64,000 nt of DNA from Fibrobacterota bacterium (lineage in GTDB: Bacteria; Fibrobacterota; Fibrobacteria; UBA11236). The translations under genes and the position numbers were made by a program. This document shows, one piece after another, positions 54,749 to 63,739 of the stretch. Numbering within the stretch: the stretch's first letter is position 1; every line of letters begins with the position of its first letter. Location of the stretch: assembly GCA_947466585.1 (NCBI GenBank), contig CANIEU010000003.1:1-64000 (forward strand), given 5' to 3'. The notes below the pieces were generated by a model that saw nothing but the letters and a program-made list of their open reading frames with translations, did not search any database and was not told the origin of the DNA.

Positions 54749-57172
54749 CTAGAACCCCTGTTCGATCGTGAAATTGACTGTGGGGCTGCGGCCGGCGCGC
54801 GGGTAGCGGTTTCCGTTGTAATCCTCGGGGTCGTCGAGCGGCCAGCCGAAGTCGAAGCCCATGCCGAAGGGCGCCACCATGGGCACCACCACGCGGAACC
54901 CGAAGCCGATGTCGCGGCGCAGGTCGGAGAGGTCGATTTCGGACCAGGGGTCGGGCGCTTGACTCTTGAGAATCGGATTGTAAACGCCGCGACCCGAGGC
55001 ATCGTATTTGGCAAGGCGTCCGAAGGCGCCGCCGGCATCGAAGAAGGCAAGCATGTAGAACGTGTTCTCGACCACCGGGTAGGTGAACTCGGTGCTGAAC
55101 GAGAGGAAGCTGCGGGAGATGCGTCCGCCGCCGATCGTTCCGGGCAGATAACCGCGCAGCTTGCCCTGGTAGCCCAGGAGACCGCCCATTTGGTACAGCG
55201 CGTAGCTCTGCACGTTGTCGCCCAGGATGATGCCGCTTTGGGTTTCGACCCCGAGCACGAGCTTTTGAATCATCGGGAACCACCAATTGACGCGCGCGTC
55301 CCACTGGCTGTAGTCGAAGTCGCCGCCCATCCAGCCGCCTACACGCGTCCAGCCCAGCGAGTAGCGCGAGCCGTCGGTGGGGAAGAAGGGCAGGTTTTTG
55401 TCGTCGCGCACCACGGTGAAGTTCACCGACGATTCGATACCCGAGGCCACAATCAGGTTGTTTTTGTCGTCTGCCTGACCGTTGTCGTTGTAGGTGAAGT
55501 TGTACGTGGAACGGACGGTGAAGTAATCGTCGGGCCAGTTGAGGCGACGGCCCAGCGTCAGGCGCAGGCCGTAGCGCAGGTAGTCGTTGTAGTAGTCGTA
55601 CTGCGACTTCTGGTTGCTGTAGAACAGGCTGCCGCCCACGAGGGTGGGGGTATCGAACAACCAGGGTTCGGTGAATCCGAGCGAGTAGAGTTGCTTGTAC
55701 GGGCCCACTTCCACGCTGGCGTCGGCGCGCTGACCGTTGCCGAGGAAGTTGGGGATCTGCAGACCGAGCGTGCCGACCATGCCGTCGCGTCCGCTATAGG
55801 CCGCGCCGGCGGAGAACGTGCCGGTGCCCGCTTCCTTTTCGGTGACCTTGAAGATCAGGTTGACGTCGGAACCGTCGCCCTTCGTGTCGCGCTCGATATC
55901 GGGCTCCACGTTGTCGAAGAAGGCCAGTTGCATAATGTCGCGCTGCGAGCGCATCAGCAGCGACTGGCGGTACACGTCGCCGGGGAACATCTTGATTTCG
56001 CGGCGGATGACCTTGTCCTTGGTCTTGGTGTTGCCGCGCACGTCCACGCGGTTGATGTGCGCGAGGCTGTTCTCGCGGATGTTGAAGGTCACCTCGACCA
56101 TGGTGTCGTGGTATTCCAGCTTGTCGTCGATCTCCACAAAGAGGTAACCCTCTTCGCGGTACAGCGAGGTGATCTGGTACTTCATCACTTCGTACTTGCG
56201 CTTGTTGAACACCTCGCCGCTGTCGAAGAGGACCTGTGCCCGCAGGGCTTCGTCGCGAACGATGTTGTTGTGCACGAAGTTCGCGCGTTCGAAGTGGTAT
56301 CGGTCGCCTTCGCGGACGCCCACGCGGATGTCGATGTGGCGCTTGTCGGCGGTGTAGGCGGTGGTATCCTTCAGCACCGCAGCATCGAGGTAACCCAGCT
56401 CGCGGTAGTAGTCGAGCAGGGAGTCGAGGCCCATGCGGTACTCTTCCTCCTTGAAGTCGCCCGCGCGCCACCAGCGGTCTTCCTTGATGGGGAAGCGCTT
56501 GCGCAACACCTTGTCGGCCACGTGGTCGTTGCCCGCGAAGGTCACGTAGCGCACGGCCACCTTCTTGCCTTCATCGACCGTAAAGGTCACGATTTTTTCG
56601 CCGCTTTTCTTGTCAAGCGATTCCGAAGCTTCGGCCGTGGCCAGCAGGTAACCCTTCTCGCGGTACACCGACAGAATGCGCTGGCGTGAAGATTCCACGG
56701 CGCCCGGAGAGAACACGGCGCCCTCGATCAGATCGATTTTCGATTTGAAATCGCTCTCCGAAAGTTTCTTGAGTCCCTTGTACTTCACCTTGCTAAGCAC
56801 CGGAAGCTCCGACACCGTGAAGAACAGAATGATGCCGTCGAGCGCGAGCGGGCTGTCTTCCTCCACGCGGATGTCGGAAAACAGGTTCAGCTTGTTGAGC
56901 GCGTTCACCGAACCGCGGATGCGATTGCGGAGCACGGCCGGGGGGTAGGATTCCCCCTTCTCGACCTGAAGCGCGTTGAGGATGATGGAGGCGTCCACCG
57001 TCTTGTTGCCCTCGACCCGGATTTCGGCGATGCGGATCTGGCGCGAAGGGCTTTGGAGGAAGCCTGATTGGGCGCGCGCCGGAGCGGTCATCAGCCAGCA
57101 AATCCCCGCAAGGAGGCATACACGGAGAAAAGCGTTGAAACTGCGCAAATGCCTGTCCTTCGTATTCTTCAA
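54749..57172 (-). CDS. bamA: Outer-membrane assembly protein BamA
   Basis: This is the central barrel of the outer-membrane protein insertase, 807 residues, on a TTG start at 57172; no ATG gives the signal peptide, and KNTKDRHLRSFNAFLRVCLLAGICWLMTAPARA is a clean signal peptide. Five POTRA domains follow (for example IRIAEIRVEGNKTVDASIILNAL, LAHINRVDVRGNTKTKDKVIRRE). The C-terminal 16-strand barrel begins near GTFSAGAAYSGRDG and includes RGYLPGTIGGG in the position of the conserved loop-6 RGF/Y motif. It ends FTIEQGF with the terminal Phe. It heads the lipid A operon. Confidence 0.95.
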   Translation of the reverse strand: MKNTKDRHLRSFNAFLRVCLLAGICWLMTAPARAQSGFLQSPSRQIRIAEIRVEGNKTVDASIILNALQVEKGESYPPAVLRNRIRGSVNALNKLNLFSDIRVEEDSPLALDGIILFFTVSELPVLSKVKYKGLKKLSESDFKSKIDLIEGAVFSPGAVESSRQRILSVYREKGYLLATAEASESLDKKSGEKIVTFTVDEGKKVAVRYVTFAGNDHVADKVLRKRFPIKEDRWWRAGDFKEEEYRMGLDSLLDYYRELGYLDAAVLKDTTAYTADKRHIDIRVGVREGDRYHFERANFVHNNIVRDEALRAQVLFDSGEVFNKRKYEVMKYQITSLYREEGYLFVEIDDKLEYHDTMVEVTFNIRENSLAHINRVDVRGNTKTKDKVIRREIKMFPGDVYRQSLLMRSQRDIMQLAFFDNVEPDIERDTKGDGSDVNLIFKVTEKEAGTGTFSAGAAYSGRDGMVGTLGLQIPNFLGNGQRADASVEVGPYKQLYSLGFTEPWLFDTPTLVGGSLFYSNQKSQYDYYNDYLRYGLRLTLGRRLNWPDDYFTVRSTYNFTYNDNGQADDKNNLIVASGIESSVNFTVVRDDKNLPFFPTDGSRYSLGWTRVGGWMGGDFDYSQWDARVNWWFPMIQKLVLGVETQSGIILGDNVQSYALYQMGGLLGYQGKLRGYLPGTIGGGRISRSFLSFSTEFTYPVVENTFYMLAFFDAGGAFGRLAKYDASGRGVYNPILKSQAPDPWSEIDLSDLRRDIGFGFRVVVPMVAPFGMGFDFGWPLDDPEDYNGNRYPRAGRSPTVNFTIEQGF

Positions 57173-57362
57173 CGGACCGAAGTACGGTCCGGTCGACAGT
57201 CGATTTTGTCGGGGAATGCGTGAAAAAGATCCCGCACGGCATGCATGCCGCCAGAAGCGCGCCTAATATAGAAAGGAAGGGGGGTCGAGACTCGTCCCGG
57301 GCCACCCTGCGTTCGGGAATCTTCGAGGTCGCCTGCAGGGGGGCCCCGCGCGGATACCAACG

Positions 57363-57391
57363 AAAAAGGGGGCCCCGAAGAGCCCCCTTTT
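57363..57391. terminator. Bidirectional Rho-independent terminator after clpC
   Basis: AAAAGGGGGC (57364-57373) and GCCCCCTTTT (57382-57391) pair perfectly over ten bases around an eight-base loop, with flanking T and A runs on both sides. It lies about 45 bases after the clpC stop and would also stop transcription from the other side. Confidence 0.85.
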
Positions 57392-57435
57392 AACCGACCG
57401 TTCCCAGACCGCTTCCGGTCAGACCAGCCATCAGA

Positions 57436-59916
57436 TCAAACTTCGGTCTCTGCCGGCGCCGGGTCCTTTTTGGGCAGGGTCGAAACCATCTCGAAGGTCA
57501 GTTCGTCGCCGTTGCGGCCGACCTGGAGCACCGAGCTGTCGGAGACGTGCCCGCGCAGAATTTCATCGGCCAGGGGATCTTCCAGCAGCTTCTGGATCGA
57601 GCGGCGCAGCGGCCGCGCTCCCAATTGCGGGTCGAAGCCCTTTTCGATGATGAGTTCGCGCACCGGGTCGGTGACCTGCACCTTGATGTCGCGCGCCGAG
57701 AGACGGGACTCCAGCTCGCCGATCAATAGGTCGACGATTCGGTTCATGTCCTTGCGCTCCAGCGGGTGGAACACCACGATGTCGTCGAGGCGGTTCAGGA
57801 ATTCAGGGTTGAACGCCTTCTTTACCTCTTCGCGCACCATCTTGTCCATGCGCTCGTACTCGCTGTTCAGGTCGCTGTGGCCGAAGCCCAGGCCCGTGCC
57901 TTTCTTGATGTCCTTCGCTCCCAGGTTGCTGGTCATGATGATGATGGTGTTCTTGAAGTTCACCTTGCGGCCGTAGCTGTCGGTGAGCTGGCCATCATCG
58001 AGGATCTGCAGCAGCAGGTTGAACACATCGGGATGGGCCTTCTCGATTTCGTCGAGCAGGATCACGGCGTACGGGCGCTTGCGGATCTTCTCCGTGAGTT
58101 GGCCGCCTTCCTCGTAGCCCACGTAACCCGGAGGCGCGCCTACGAGGCGCGACACGGCGAACTTTTCCATGTACTCCGACATGTCGATACGGATCATCGC
58201 GTCGTCTGACTCGAACAGAAAGTTCGCCAGCGCCTTCACGAGCTCGGTTTTACCCACGCCCGTGGGGCCGAGAAACATGAAGCTGCCCATCGGGCGCTTG
58301 GCCGAGTGCACGCCCGACCTCGAACGGCGGATCGCCTTGGAGATGACTTCGATCGCCTTCTCCTGACCGACCACGCGCTTGCCCAGTTCCTGCTCCATCC
58401 GGAGCAGGCGCTCGGCCTCGGCTCCGGCCATCTTGTTCAGGGGCACGCCGGTCATCTTCGCCACCACTTCGTGGATGGCTTCTTCGTCGACCACGAGGCG
58501 CTCTTCGCGCTTCTGCTCGCGCCACTTTTTGCGCATGTCTTCCAGCTCGGACTTCAGGCGCTCCTGGCTGTCGCGCAAACGCGCGGCGGTCTCGTAATCC
58601 TGATGCTCGACCGAGGCTTCCTTTTCTTTCACCACAGCTTCGAGTTCGGCTTCCTTCTCGCGCAGCTCCGGCGGAATCGACAGGCTGGCGAGGCGCACGC
58701 GCGCACCCGCTTCGTCGATCACGTCGATGGCCTTATCGGGCATGAAGCGGTCGTTCAGGTAGCGGTCGGCGAAGCGTACCGCGGTTTCGAGCGCCGCGTC
58801 GGTGTAGGTCACCTTGTGGTGCTGCTCGTAGCGCGCACGCAGGCCCTTGATGATAAGCAAGGTTTCTGCGGGGCTGGGCGGTTCCACCACGATGGTCTGG
58901 AAGCGGCGCTCGAGCGCACCGTCCTTCTCGATGTACTTGCGGTATTCATCCAGCGTGGTCGCGCCGATGCACTGGAACTCGCCGCGCGAGAGCGCCGGTT
59001 TGAAAATGTTGCTGGCGTCGAGCGAACCTTCCGAACCGCCGGCACCCACGATGGTGTGCAGCTCGTCGATGAAGACGATCACGTTGTCGTTCTTCTGCAG
59101 CTCGGTCATCAGCGACTTCAGGCGTTCTTCGAATTGACCGCGGTATTTGGTGCCGGCCACGATGCTGCCCATGTCGAGCGTCACAACGCGCTTGTTCTCG
59201 AGCACTTCGGGAATGTTGCGCTCGGTGATCTTCTGCGCGAGACCTTCCACGATCGCGGTTTTACCCACGCCGGGTTCGCCGATCAGCACCGGATTGTTCT
59301 TCTTGCGGCGGCTCAGGATCTGGATGACGCGCTCGATTTCCTGCGCGCGGCCGATGATCGGATCGAGCTGGCCCTGACGCGCGAGCTCGGTGAGGTCGCG
59401 GCCGAAGTGGTCGAGGAACGGGGTCTTCGACTTCTTGCGCGCGGCGGCGGCGTCGGGTGTGGCGGCGGCGGCATCGCCCCCGCGCAGCACACGCTCGATT
59501 TCTTCTTTCACGCGTTCGTATTCCACGCCGATGGCGGCAAGCGCGGTGGCGGCGGCGCTTTCATGGTCTTTCATCAGCGCGAGCAGCAGGTGTTCGGTGC
59601 CGATGTACTTGTGGCTCATCGCGCGCGCCTCTTGCGCGGCGATCTCGAGAACCTTCTTCGCGCGCGGCGTGAAGGGAATCATTTGACCGATGGTCATCAT
59701 CCCGCCCGAGGACGAAATCGACTTCTCGATGTTGCGGGCCAGATCCTCGAGGTCCACGTTCAAATTCTTTAGCACGGCAACGGCCACCCCGTCGCCTTCG
59801 CGGATCAGACCGAGCAGCAGATGCTCAGTGCCCACATAGTCATTGCCGAGTCGCACCGACTCTTCGCGGGCGAGCTGCATGACTTTCTTGACGCGGTCGG
59901 TAAACATCCCGTTCAT
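57436..59916 (-). CDS. clpC: ATP-dependent Clp unfoldase ClpC
   Basis: This is a class I Clp ATPase with two AAA+ domains, 826 residues, that delivers substrates to ClpP. The N-terminal Clp-N repeats start [17 protein letters not shown]. The first ATPase has [16 protein letters not shown] and the second [19 protein letters not shown]/coiled-coil middle region ([20 protein letters not shown]) identifies ClpC rather than ClpA or ClpB. It lies downstream of mcsA and mcsB, the usual clpC partners. An AAGGA site is five bases before the ATG, preceded by a 9-base repeat. The track plus-strand ORF over it is a shadow. Confidence 0.96.
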   Translation of the reverse strand: MNGMFTDRVKKVMQLAREESVRLGNDYVGTEHLLLGLIREGDGVAVAVLKNLNVDLEDLARNIEKSISSSGGMMTIGQMIPFTPRAKKVLEIAAQEARAMSHKYIGTEHLLLALMKDHESAAATALAAIGVEYERVKEEIERVLRGGDAAAATPDAAAARKKSKTPFLDHFGRDLTELARQGQLDPIIGRAQEIERVIQILSRRKKNNPVLIGEPGVGKTAIVEGLAQKITERNIPEVLENKRVVTLDMGSIVAGTKYRGQFEERLKSLMTELQKNDNVIVFIDELHTIVGAGGSEGSLDASNIFKPALSRGEFQCIGATTLDEYRKYIEKDGALERRFQTIVVEPPSPAETLLIIKGLRARYEQHHKVTYTDAALETAVRFADRYLNDRFMPDKAIDVIDEAGARVRLASLSIPPELREKEAELEAVVKEKEASVEHQDYETAARLRDSQERLKSELEDMRKKWREQKREERLVVDEEAIHEVVAKMTGVPLNKMAGAEAERLLRMEQELGKRVVGQEKAIEVISKAIRRSRSGVHSAKRPMGSFMFLGPTGVGKTELVKALANFLFESDDAMIRIDMSEYMEKFAVSRLVGAPPGYVGYEEGGQLTEKIRKRPYAVILLDEIEKAHPDVFNLLLQILDDGQLTDSYGRKVNFKNTIIIMTSNLGAKDIKKGTGLGFGHSDLNSEYERMDKMVREEVKKAFNPEFLNRLDDIVVFHPLERKDMNRIVDLLIGELESRLSARDIKVQVTDPVRELIIEKGFDPQLGARPLRRSIQKLLEDPLADEILRGHVSDSSVLQVGRNGDELTFEMVSTLPKKDPAPAETEV

Positions 59917-59927
59917 GGCGATCCTTT

Positions 59928-59954
59928 TTGAAAATCCTGAAAATCCAGAAATTC
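59928..59954 (-). repeat. Nine-base tandem repeat in the clpC leader
   Basis: Just upstream of the clpC ATG the plus strand reads TTGAAAATC, CTGAAAATC, CAGAAATTC, an exact 9-base period. On the clpC mRNA this gives repeated GGATTTTC segments that resemble extra Shine-Dalgarno-like GGAT sites in front of the real AAGGAT. It may affect translation initiation. Confidence 0.45.
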
Positions 59955-60105
59955 ATCCGAAACGGCGGAGTGATCCAACCGTTCGCTGCTGAGGGTTAAA
60001 ATACAAACCCCGTGGGGCCGACCCGCGTTGAAAAGACTCCTTCGGGCCGTTTCATACCGCACCGATGCGGCGCGCGCGTTTCAAATTGGGCCGGTTTCGG
60101 GGAAA

Positions 60106-61242
60106 TCAGACCCCGGCGAGAACCGTGCGTCCCCGAAGGGCGCGCCGGGCGTTTTCCGACTCCGTCGCTTCCGGTTCCGGGAGAGTTGATTCCTCTACCG
60201 GGGTCGTCGCCGCGAGATGCGCCGGTTGGCCCTGAATACGCAACGTCTCCAGCTTGGGAAGCAGTGAATGCGTGAAAATTCCCTTGTAAACTCCGGCCCG
60301 CGCGAACGAGGTCAGGAACAGCATTTCCGCGAATTCCATACGTCGCGCCTCTTGCAACAAGCGCAATGCCCGATGCATGCGGTCTTCGAGCAGATTGGAG
60401 TCGCGTGCGTTCCATCGTTCCCAGGCTCCGGTTTCGGCGTCGAGCAGGGTCTTCAGTTTCCCTGCAAAACGTCGGTGGAGATCTTCACTAGAAAGATCCA
60501 TGCCACCGCGTGTGAGCAGGCGATAATACCCGGCCTCAGCCGCTCCCGGATCACGCAGCAACAAGGGACGAAGTTCCAGTCCCATAGCCGCCATGGCCTG
60601 TCGGATTTGCGGGATCTTGCGGGCGGCTGTGAGCCCGGGCAGATGAACGCCGGCTTCGCATTGCAAACCGTTGCCGGCAAAGGCGGGGTCCGAAGTGAGC
60701 AGTCCCCATGCGGGGGAGCGACTGAAGACCGGTTCGCCTTGGAACAGCTCGGGTTCCTCCGCGTTTAAAAAGTCGGTCGGGGTCTCCGCAGGCGCACCGC
60801 CTTCGGTCCGGATCCGGGTCCAATGCTCCGTCTCTCCGAGAAGCGCATGCTCGGCCATACCGTGCCCCGCTTCGCGGGTGAACAGCATTTTGAAATCCCG
60901 TTTTCCGGGAAAGGACGATGGCCTTTCGGGAAGCAGCATGCGTTCGCGCAGCACGCCGAGGTTTTCCGGCGCGCAGTGCGCCAATGTCACGGCCGTTTCA
61001 AAGCCGCGTCCGTGCGCGTGGATGCGAGCGCGCTCCGCCAGTCGGGCGCAGATTTCGGGCGTGCAGGAAACCCAAAACGGGAAGCCCGTGAAGTTACGGC
61101 GCAGAATCTGCGCGTGAAACAGAACGCGCGCACCGGGGTCCGCTCCGGCGGCGCCCGCAGGCGTGCGCGTCCAGGGCACAGGCGCCGCTGCCAGTTCCGC
61201 TGCAGAGGGCAGGTTCCCGGAAAATGCATGCGAGGCGCTCAC
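60106..61242 (-). CDS. McsB-like arginine kinase homologue, probable pseudokinase
   Basis: This is a 378-residue relative of protein arginine kinase McsB, in the mcsA-mcsB-clpC context. The overall plan fits: GARVLFHAQILRRNFTGFPFW aligns with the SSRIRLARN region, LLGETEHWTRIR with the NEEDH block, WGLLTSDPAFAGNGLQCEAGVHLPGL with the LTSCPTNxGTGLRASVMxHLPxL nucleotide-binding block, and LLEDRMHRAL with the C-domain ELEDRVYRS region. Active-site residues are lost: SSRIRLARN has become FHAQILRRN (42-50), the cysteine of SCPTN is Asp185, and GETEH replaces NEEDH. It starts within the mcsA stop (ATGA). It is probably an adaptor without kinase activity. Confidence 0.75.
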   Translation of the reverse strand: MSASHAFSGNLPSAAELAAAPVPWTRTPAGAAGADPGARVLFHAQILRRNFTGFPFWVSCTPEICARLAERARIHAHGRGFETAVTLAHCAPENLGVLRERMLLPERPSSFPGKRDFKMLFTREAGHGMAEHALLGETEHWTRIRTEGGAPAETPTDFLNAEEPELFQGEPVFSRSPAWGLLTSDPAFAGNGLQCEAGVHLPGLTAARKIPQIRQAMAAMGLELRPLLLRDPGAAEAGYYRLLTRGGMDLSSEDLHRRFAGKLKTLLDAETGAWERWNARDSNLLEDRMHRALRLLQEARRMEFAEMLFLTSFARAGVYKGIFTHSLLPKLETLRIQGQPAHLAATTPVEESTLPEPEATESENARRALRGRTVLAGV

Positions 61243-61562
61243 GCAGAGTCTCCAAGATTCTTTGGGCGCGCATTGAGCCTGCGACGGAGGTCCGCAGCTT
61301 CTTCATAACGCTCGTGACGCAGCGCGTCGCTCAGCTTTTCGCGCAAGACCCCGGTGTCTTCCTGCTCCGCCTCGGGTTCGACGGAATGGGGTGAGGGTGG
61401 CCGGCGGTACAATGCCGGATGCACGTGAAGGAGATCGTCGAAAAGCGTTTCGCCGAAGCAGGCGTAACACGCCGGGCAGCCGAGCAAACCGCGTTCGAGA
61501 AACTCCGCGTGGGTGAAACCGCACTGGGTGCAAACGAGAAGGGCGCTCATGGATGCGCTCAT
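61239..61562 (-). CDS. McsA-like zinc-finger adaptor
   Basis: This is a 107-residue zinc protein related to McsA, activator of McsB and adaptor of ClpC. It has only one zinc block, CTQCGFTHAEFLERGLLGCPACYACFG (two CxxC pairs), whereas Bacillus McsA has an extra N-terminal zinc module. A UVR motif LREKLSDALRHERYEEAADLRRRL follows, as in McsA and UvrB. The ATG at 61562 abuts the lolD stop (TAAATG); the ATG at 61550 is a possible shorter start. It overlaps the mcsB-like start by four bases. Confidence 0.8.
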   Translation of the reverse strand: MSASMSALLVCTQCGFTHAEFLERGLLGCPACYACFGETLFDDLLHVHPALYRRPPSPHSVEPEAEQEDTGVLREKLSDALRHERYEEAADLRRRLNARPKNLGDSA

Positions 61563-62246
61563 TTATTCCGCGGAATGCAAGCGGCCGTCGCGCAGGGCGA
61601 GCGGGCGCGTCGCCAGGCGGGCAAGGGCCGCATCGTGGGTTACCACCAGCACGGCCACGCCGTGATCGCGGTTCAACGCAGCGAGCATGCCGTGCAGGTG
61701 GTCGGAGTTGCGCGTGTCGAGATTGCCCGACGGTTCGTCGCACAGCAGCACGGCCGGTTTGTTCACGAGGGCGCGCGCCACCGCCGCCCGCTGGCGTTCG
61801 CCGCCGCTGAGACGCGCGGGAATGTGCTCCATCCGATCGCCGAGGCCGACTTCGGCCAGAAGGCTTTCCGCACGCGCACGGCCCGCCGCGTCGAGCGTGC
61901 CCGCGATGCGGAGGGGCAGCAACACGTTCTCCAGCGCGGAGAGGTCGGGAAGCAGGTGGTGGAACTGGAAGACGAAGCCGATCTCACGATTGCGCACGCG
62001 CGAGAGCCGCGCATCGCCGAGGCCGGAGACGTCTTCGCCACGGAAGCGCACCGCGCCCGCAGTGGGGCTTTCGAGCAGGCCGAGGATATGCAGCAGAGTG
62101 CTTTTGCCCGCGCCCGAGGCGCCGGTGATCGACACGAAGTCGCCGGCACCGAGATCGAAGTCGAGATCGCGGAACAGTTCGATGCGGTTGCCGGTTTCGG
62201 TGAAGACCTTGGAAGCGCCACGCAGGGACAGAAGTGGGGTTGTCAT
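61563..62246 (-). CDS. lolD: Lipoprotein-release ABC ATPase LolD
   Basis: This is the ATP-binding subunit of the LolCDE complex that extracts outer-membrane lipoproteins from the inner membrane, 227 residues. Walker A is GASGAGKST (residues 42-50), the signature LSGGERQRAAVARAL, Walker B VLLCDEPSGNLD, with the Q-loop and family segment GFVFQFHHLLPDLSALENVLLP. It lies between lolC (separated by a heptad hairpin) and mcsA. It pairs with lolA at 41213, which completes the Lol pathway in this window. Confidence 0.92.
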   Translation of the reverse strand: MTTPLLSLRGASKVFTETGNRIELFRDLDFDLGAGDFVSITGASGAGKSTLLHILGLLESPTAGAVRFRGEDVSGLGDARLSRVRNREIGFVFQFHHLLPDLSALENVLLPLRIAGTLDAAGRARAESLLAEVGLGDRMEHIPARLSGGERQRAAVARALVNKPAVLLCDEPSGNLDTRNSDHLHGMLAALNRDHGVAVLVVTHDAALARLATRPLALRDGRLHSAE

Positions 62247-62266
62247 TGTGGGCGCCCCGAAAAAAC

Positions 62267-62352
62267 AAAATCAGAAATAGGAAATAGGAAATATGAAAGA
62301 ACGCAAGCATTCTTGCCGATTTCCATGTTTGTGTTCTTTTTCATATTTCTCG
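62267..62352. repeat. Heptanucleotide inverted-repeat hairpin, locus 7 (GAAATnn class)
   Basis: The left arm has AAAATCA, GAAATAG, GAAATAG, GAAATAT, GAAAGAA (62267-62301). The right arm reads, on the other strand, GAAATAT, GAAAAAG, AACACAA, ACATGGA (62319-62350). The two arms meet at a perfect stem-loop GCAAGCATTCTTGC (62303-62316). It lies between lolC and lolD, so it is within that operon mRNA. Confidence 0.75.
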
Positions 62353-62366
62353 TATCATTCATGTCC

Positions 62367-63617
62367 TCATTCATGTCTGATCGCCTCCACCGGGTCTTGC
62401 CGCGCGGCCTTGAGCGCGGGAGGCAGGGTCGCGAGCCCGCACAGCAGGTTGGTCAGCGCCAGCACCCCGATCACATCGGGCCAACGGAGATCTACCGGCA
62501 AAACCGTGACGAAATACACATCGCCGGGAAGGCGGATGAGCCCGAATTCTTTTTGGACCCAGTAGCTCAGCAAGCCCAGCGCCGCACCCGCGAGGGAACC
62601 GACCAGGCCGACCAGCATACCTTCGTACACGAAGATGCGTAGGATCGAGGCGCGGGTGGCACCCATGGCGCGGAGAATGCCGATCTCGCGGGTCTTGTCG
62701 TTGACGACCATGATCAGCGAGGAGATGATGTTGAAAGCGGCGATCAGGATGATGATGCCGAGCGCGAGACCCACGAGCACTTTTTCGTAGGCCATCCATT
62801 TGATGAGGGTCGAGTTCTTCGCCTGCCAATCGACCGCCCGGTAGGGGAAGCCGAGTTTCTGTTCGAGCGCTGCGGCCGTGACGGGGCTGTGGTGCGGATC
62901 GCGGACGCGCAGTTGCAGGCCCGTGACCGCGCCGGGCATGCCGAACAGGCGCTGCGCGGTTGCGAGCGAGATGTAGGCCAGCGTTTCGTCATATTGATAC
63001 ATGCCCGATTCGAACATGCCCGCGACCACGCAGGGCTGGATGCGCGGCATCATGCCGCTTCCGAGTCCGCCGGTGAAATCGCTTTTGGAAAAGTCGGCGA
63101 GAAACACCTTGTCGCCGGTTTCGACCCCGAGCCGCGCGGCCAAAGCATAGCCGAGGATCACGGCGGGGAAGCGCCGACCCGCTGTATCGATGAGGGAATC
63201 CAACCGGTATTCGCCGCGCGTTACGGTTTCGGGAAGGCCGATCACACCGCGCGAAAGGTCGGCATCAATGCCATAAACGAGGATGCCGTCCTGATTGCCT
63301 TTGAAGGAGATCACGGTTTTGGAAAGGATGAAGGGAGCGGCGGCGACCACGTCCTTGTTTTCGAGGACAGTTCGGCGCAAGGATTCGTGCTCGCGGATCG
63401 GGAGAAACTGGTGCCGCGTGATTTCGACGTGGGCGTCCTTGCCCATGAGCTGCCGGTTGACTTCGGCTTCGAAGCCGTTGATGGCCGAGAGCACGAAAAT
63501 GAGCAGCCAGGTGCCGATCATCACCCCGAGGGCGGAAAACAGCGCGATCAGGCCAGACGACAGGTTGTGCCGCTGGGCCCAGAAGTATTTGCGCGCGAGG
63601 AAGCGTTCGAAGGACAT
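62367..63617 (-). CDS. lolC: Lipoprotein-release transmembrane protein LolC/LolE type
   Basis: This is the inner-membrane FtsX/LolC-family permease of the LolCDE complex, 416 residues from the ATG at 63617. It has an N-terminal transmembrane helix (SSGLIALFSALGVMIGTWLLIFVLS), a long periplasmic domain (about residues 45-260), then three C-terminal helices typical of the family, including KVLVGLALGIIILIAAFNIISSLIMVVNDKTREIGILRAMGAT. One protein seems to serve for both LolC and LolE. It is followed by lolD across the hairpin. Confidence 0.9.
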   Translation of the reverse strand: MSFERFLARKYFWAQRHNLSSGLIALFSALGVMIGTWLLIFVLSAINGFEAEVNRQLMGKDAHVEITRHQFLPIREHESLRRTVLENKDVVAAAPFILSKTVISFKGNQDGILVYGIDADLSRGVIGLPETVTRGEYRLDSLIDTAGRRFPAVILGYALAARLGVETGDKVFLADFSKSDFTGGLGSGMMPRIQPCVVAGMFESGMYQYDETLAYISLATAQRLFGMPGAVTGLQLRVRDPHHSPVTAAALEQKLGFPYRAVDWQAKNSTLIKWMAYEKVLVGLALGIIILIAAFNIISSLIMVVNDKTREIGILRAMGATRASILRIFVYEGMLVGLVGSLAGAALGLLSYWVQKEFGLIRLPGDVYFVTVLPVDLRWPDVIGVLALTNLLCGLATLPPALKAARQDPVEAIRHE

Positions 63618-63739
63618 TGAAGGAAAAGATAGAAGGGTATTGGGCGTCTGGGTCTCGCTCCGGCGTCCCTGTTTTTCTTCGGTAACCACAGCAAATCTTC
63701 GTGCTCTGGGGTGTAGGCTTCATTCCTATTTTCCGGTGC

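Noticed and set aside
54959-56689. 576-codon plus-strand ORF opposite bamA
   Set aside because: Antisense shadow; bamA POTRA and barrel motifs are on the other strand.
58306-59772. 488-codon plus-strand ORF opposite clpC
   Set aside because: Antisense shadow; clpC Walker and Clp-N motifs are intact on the minus strand.
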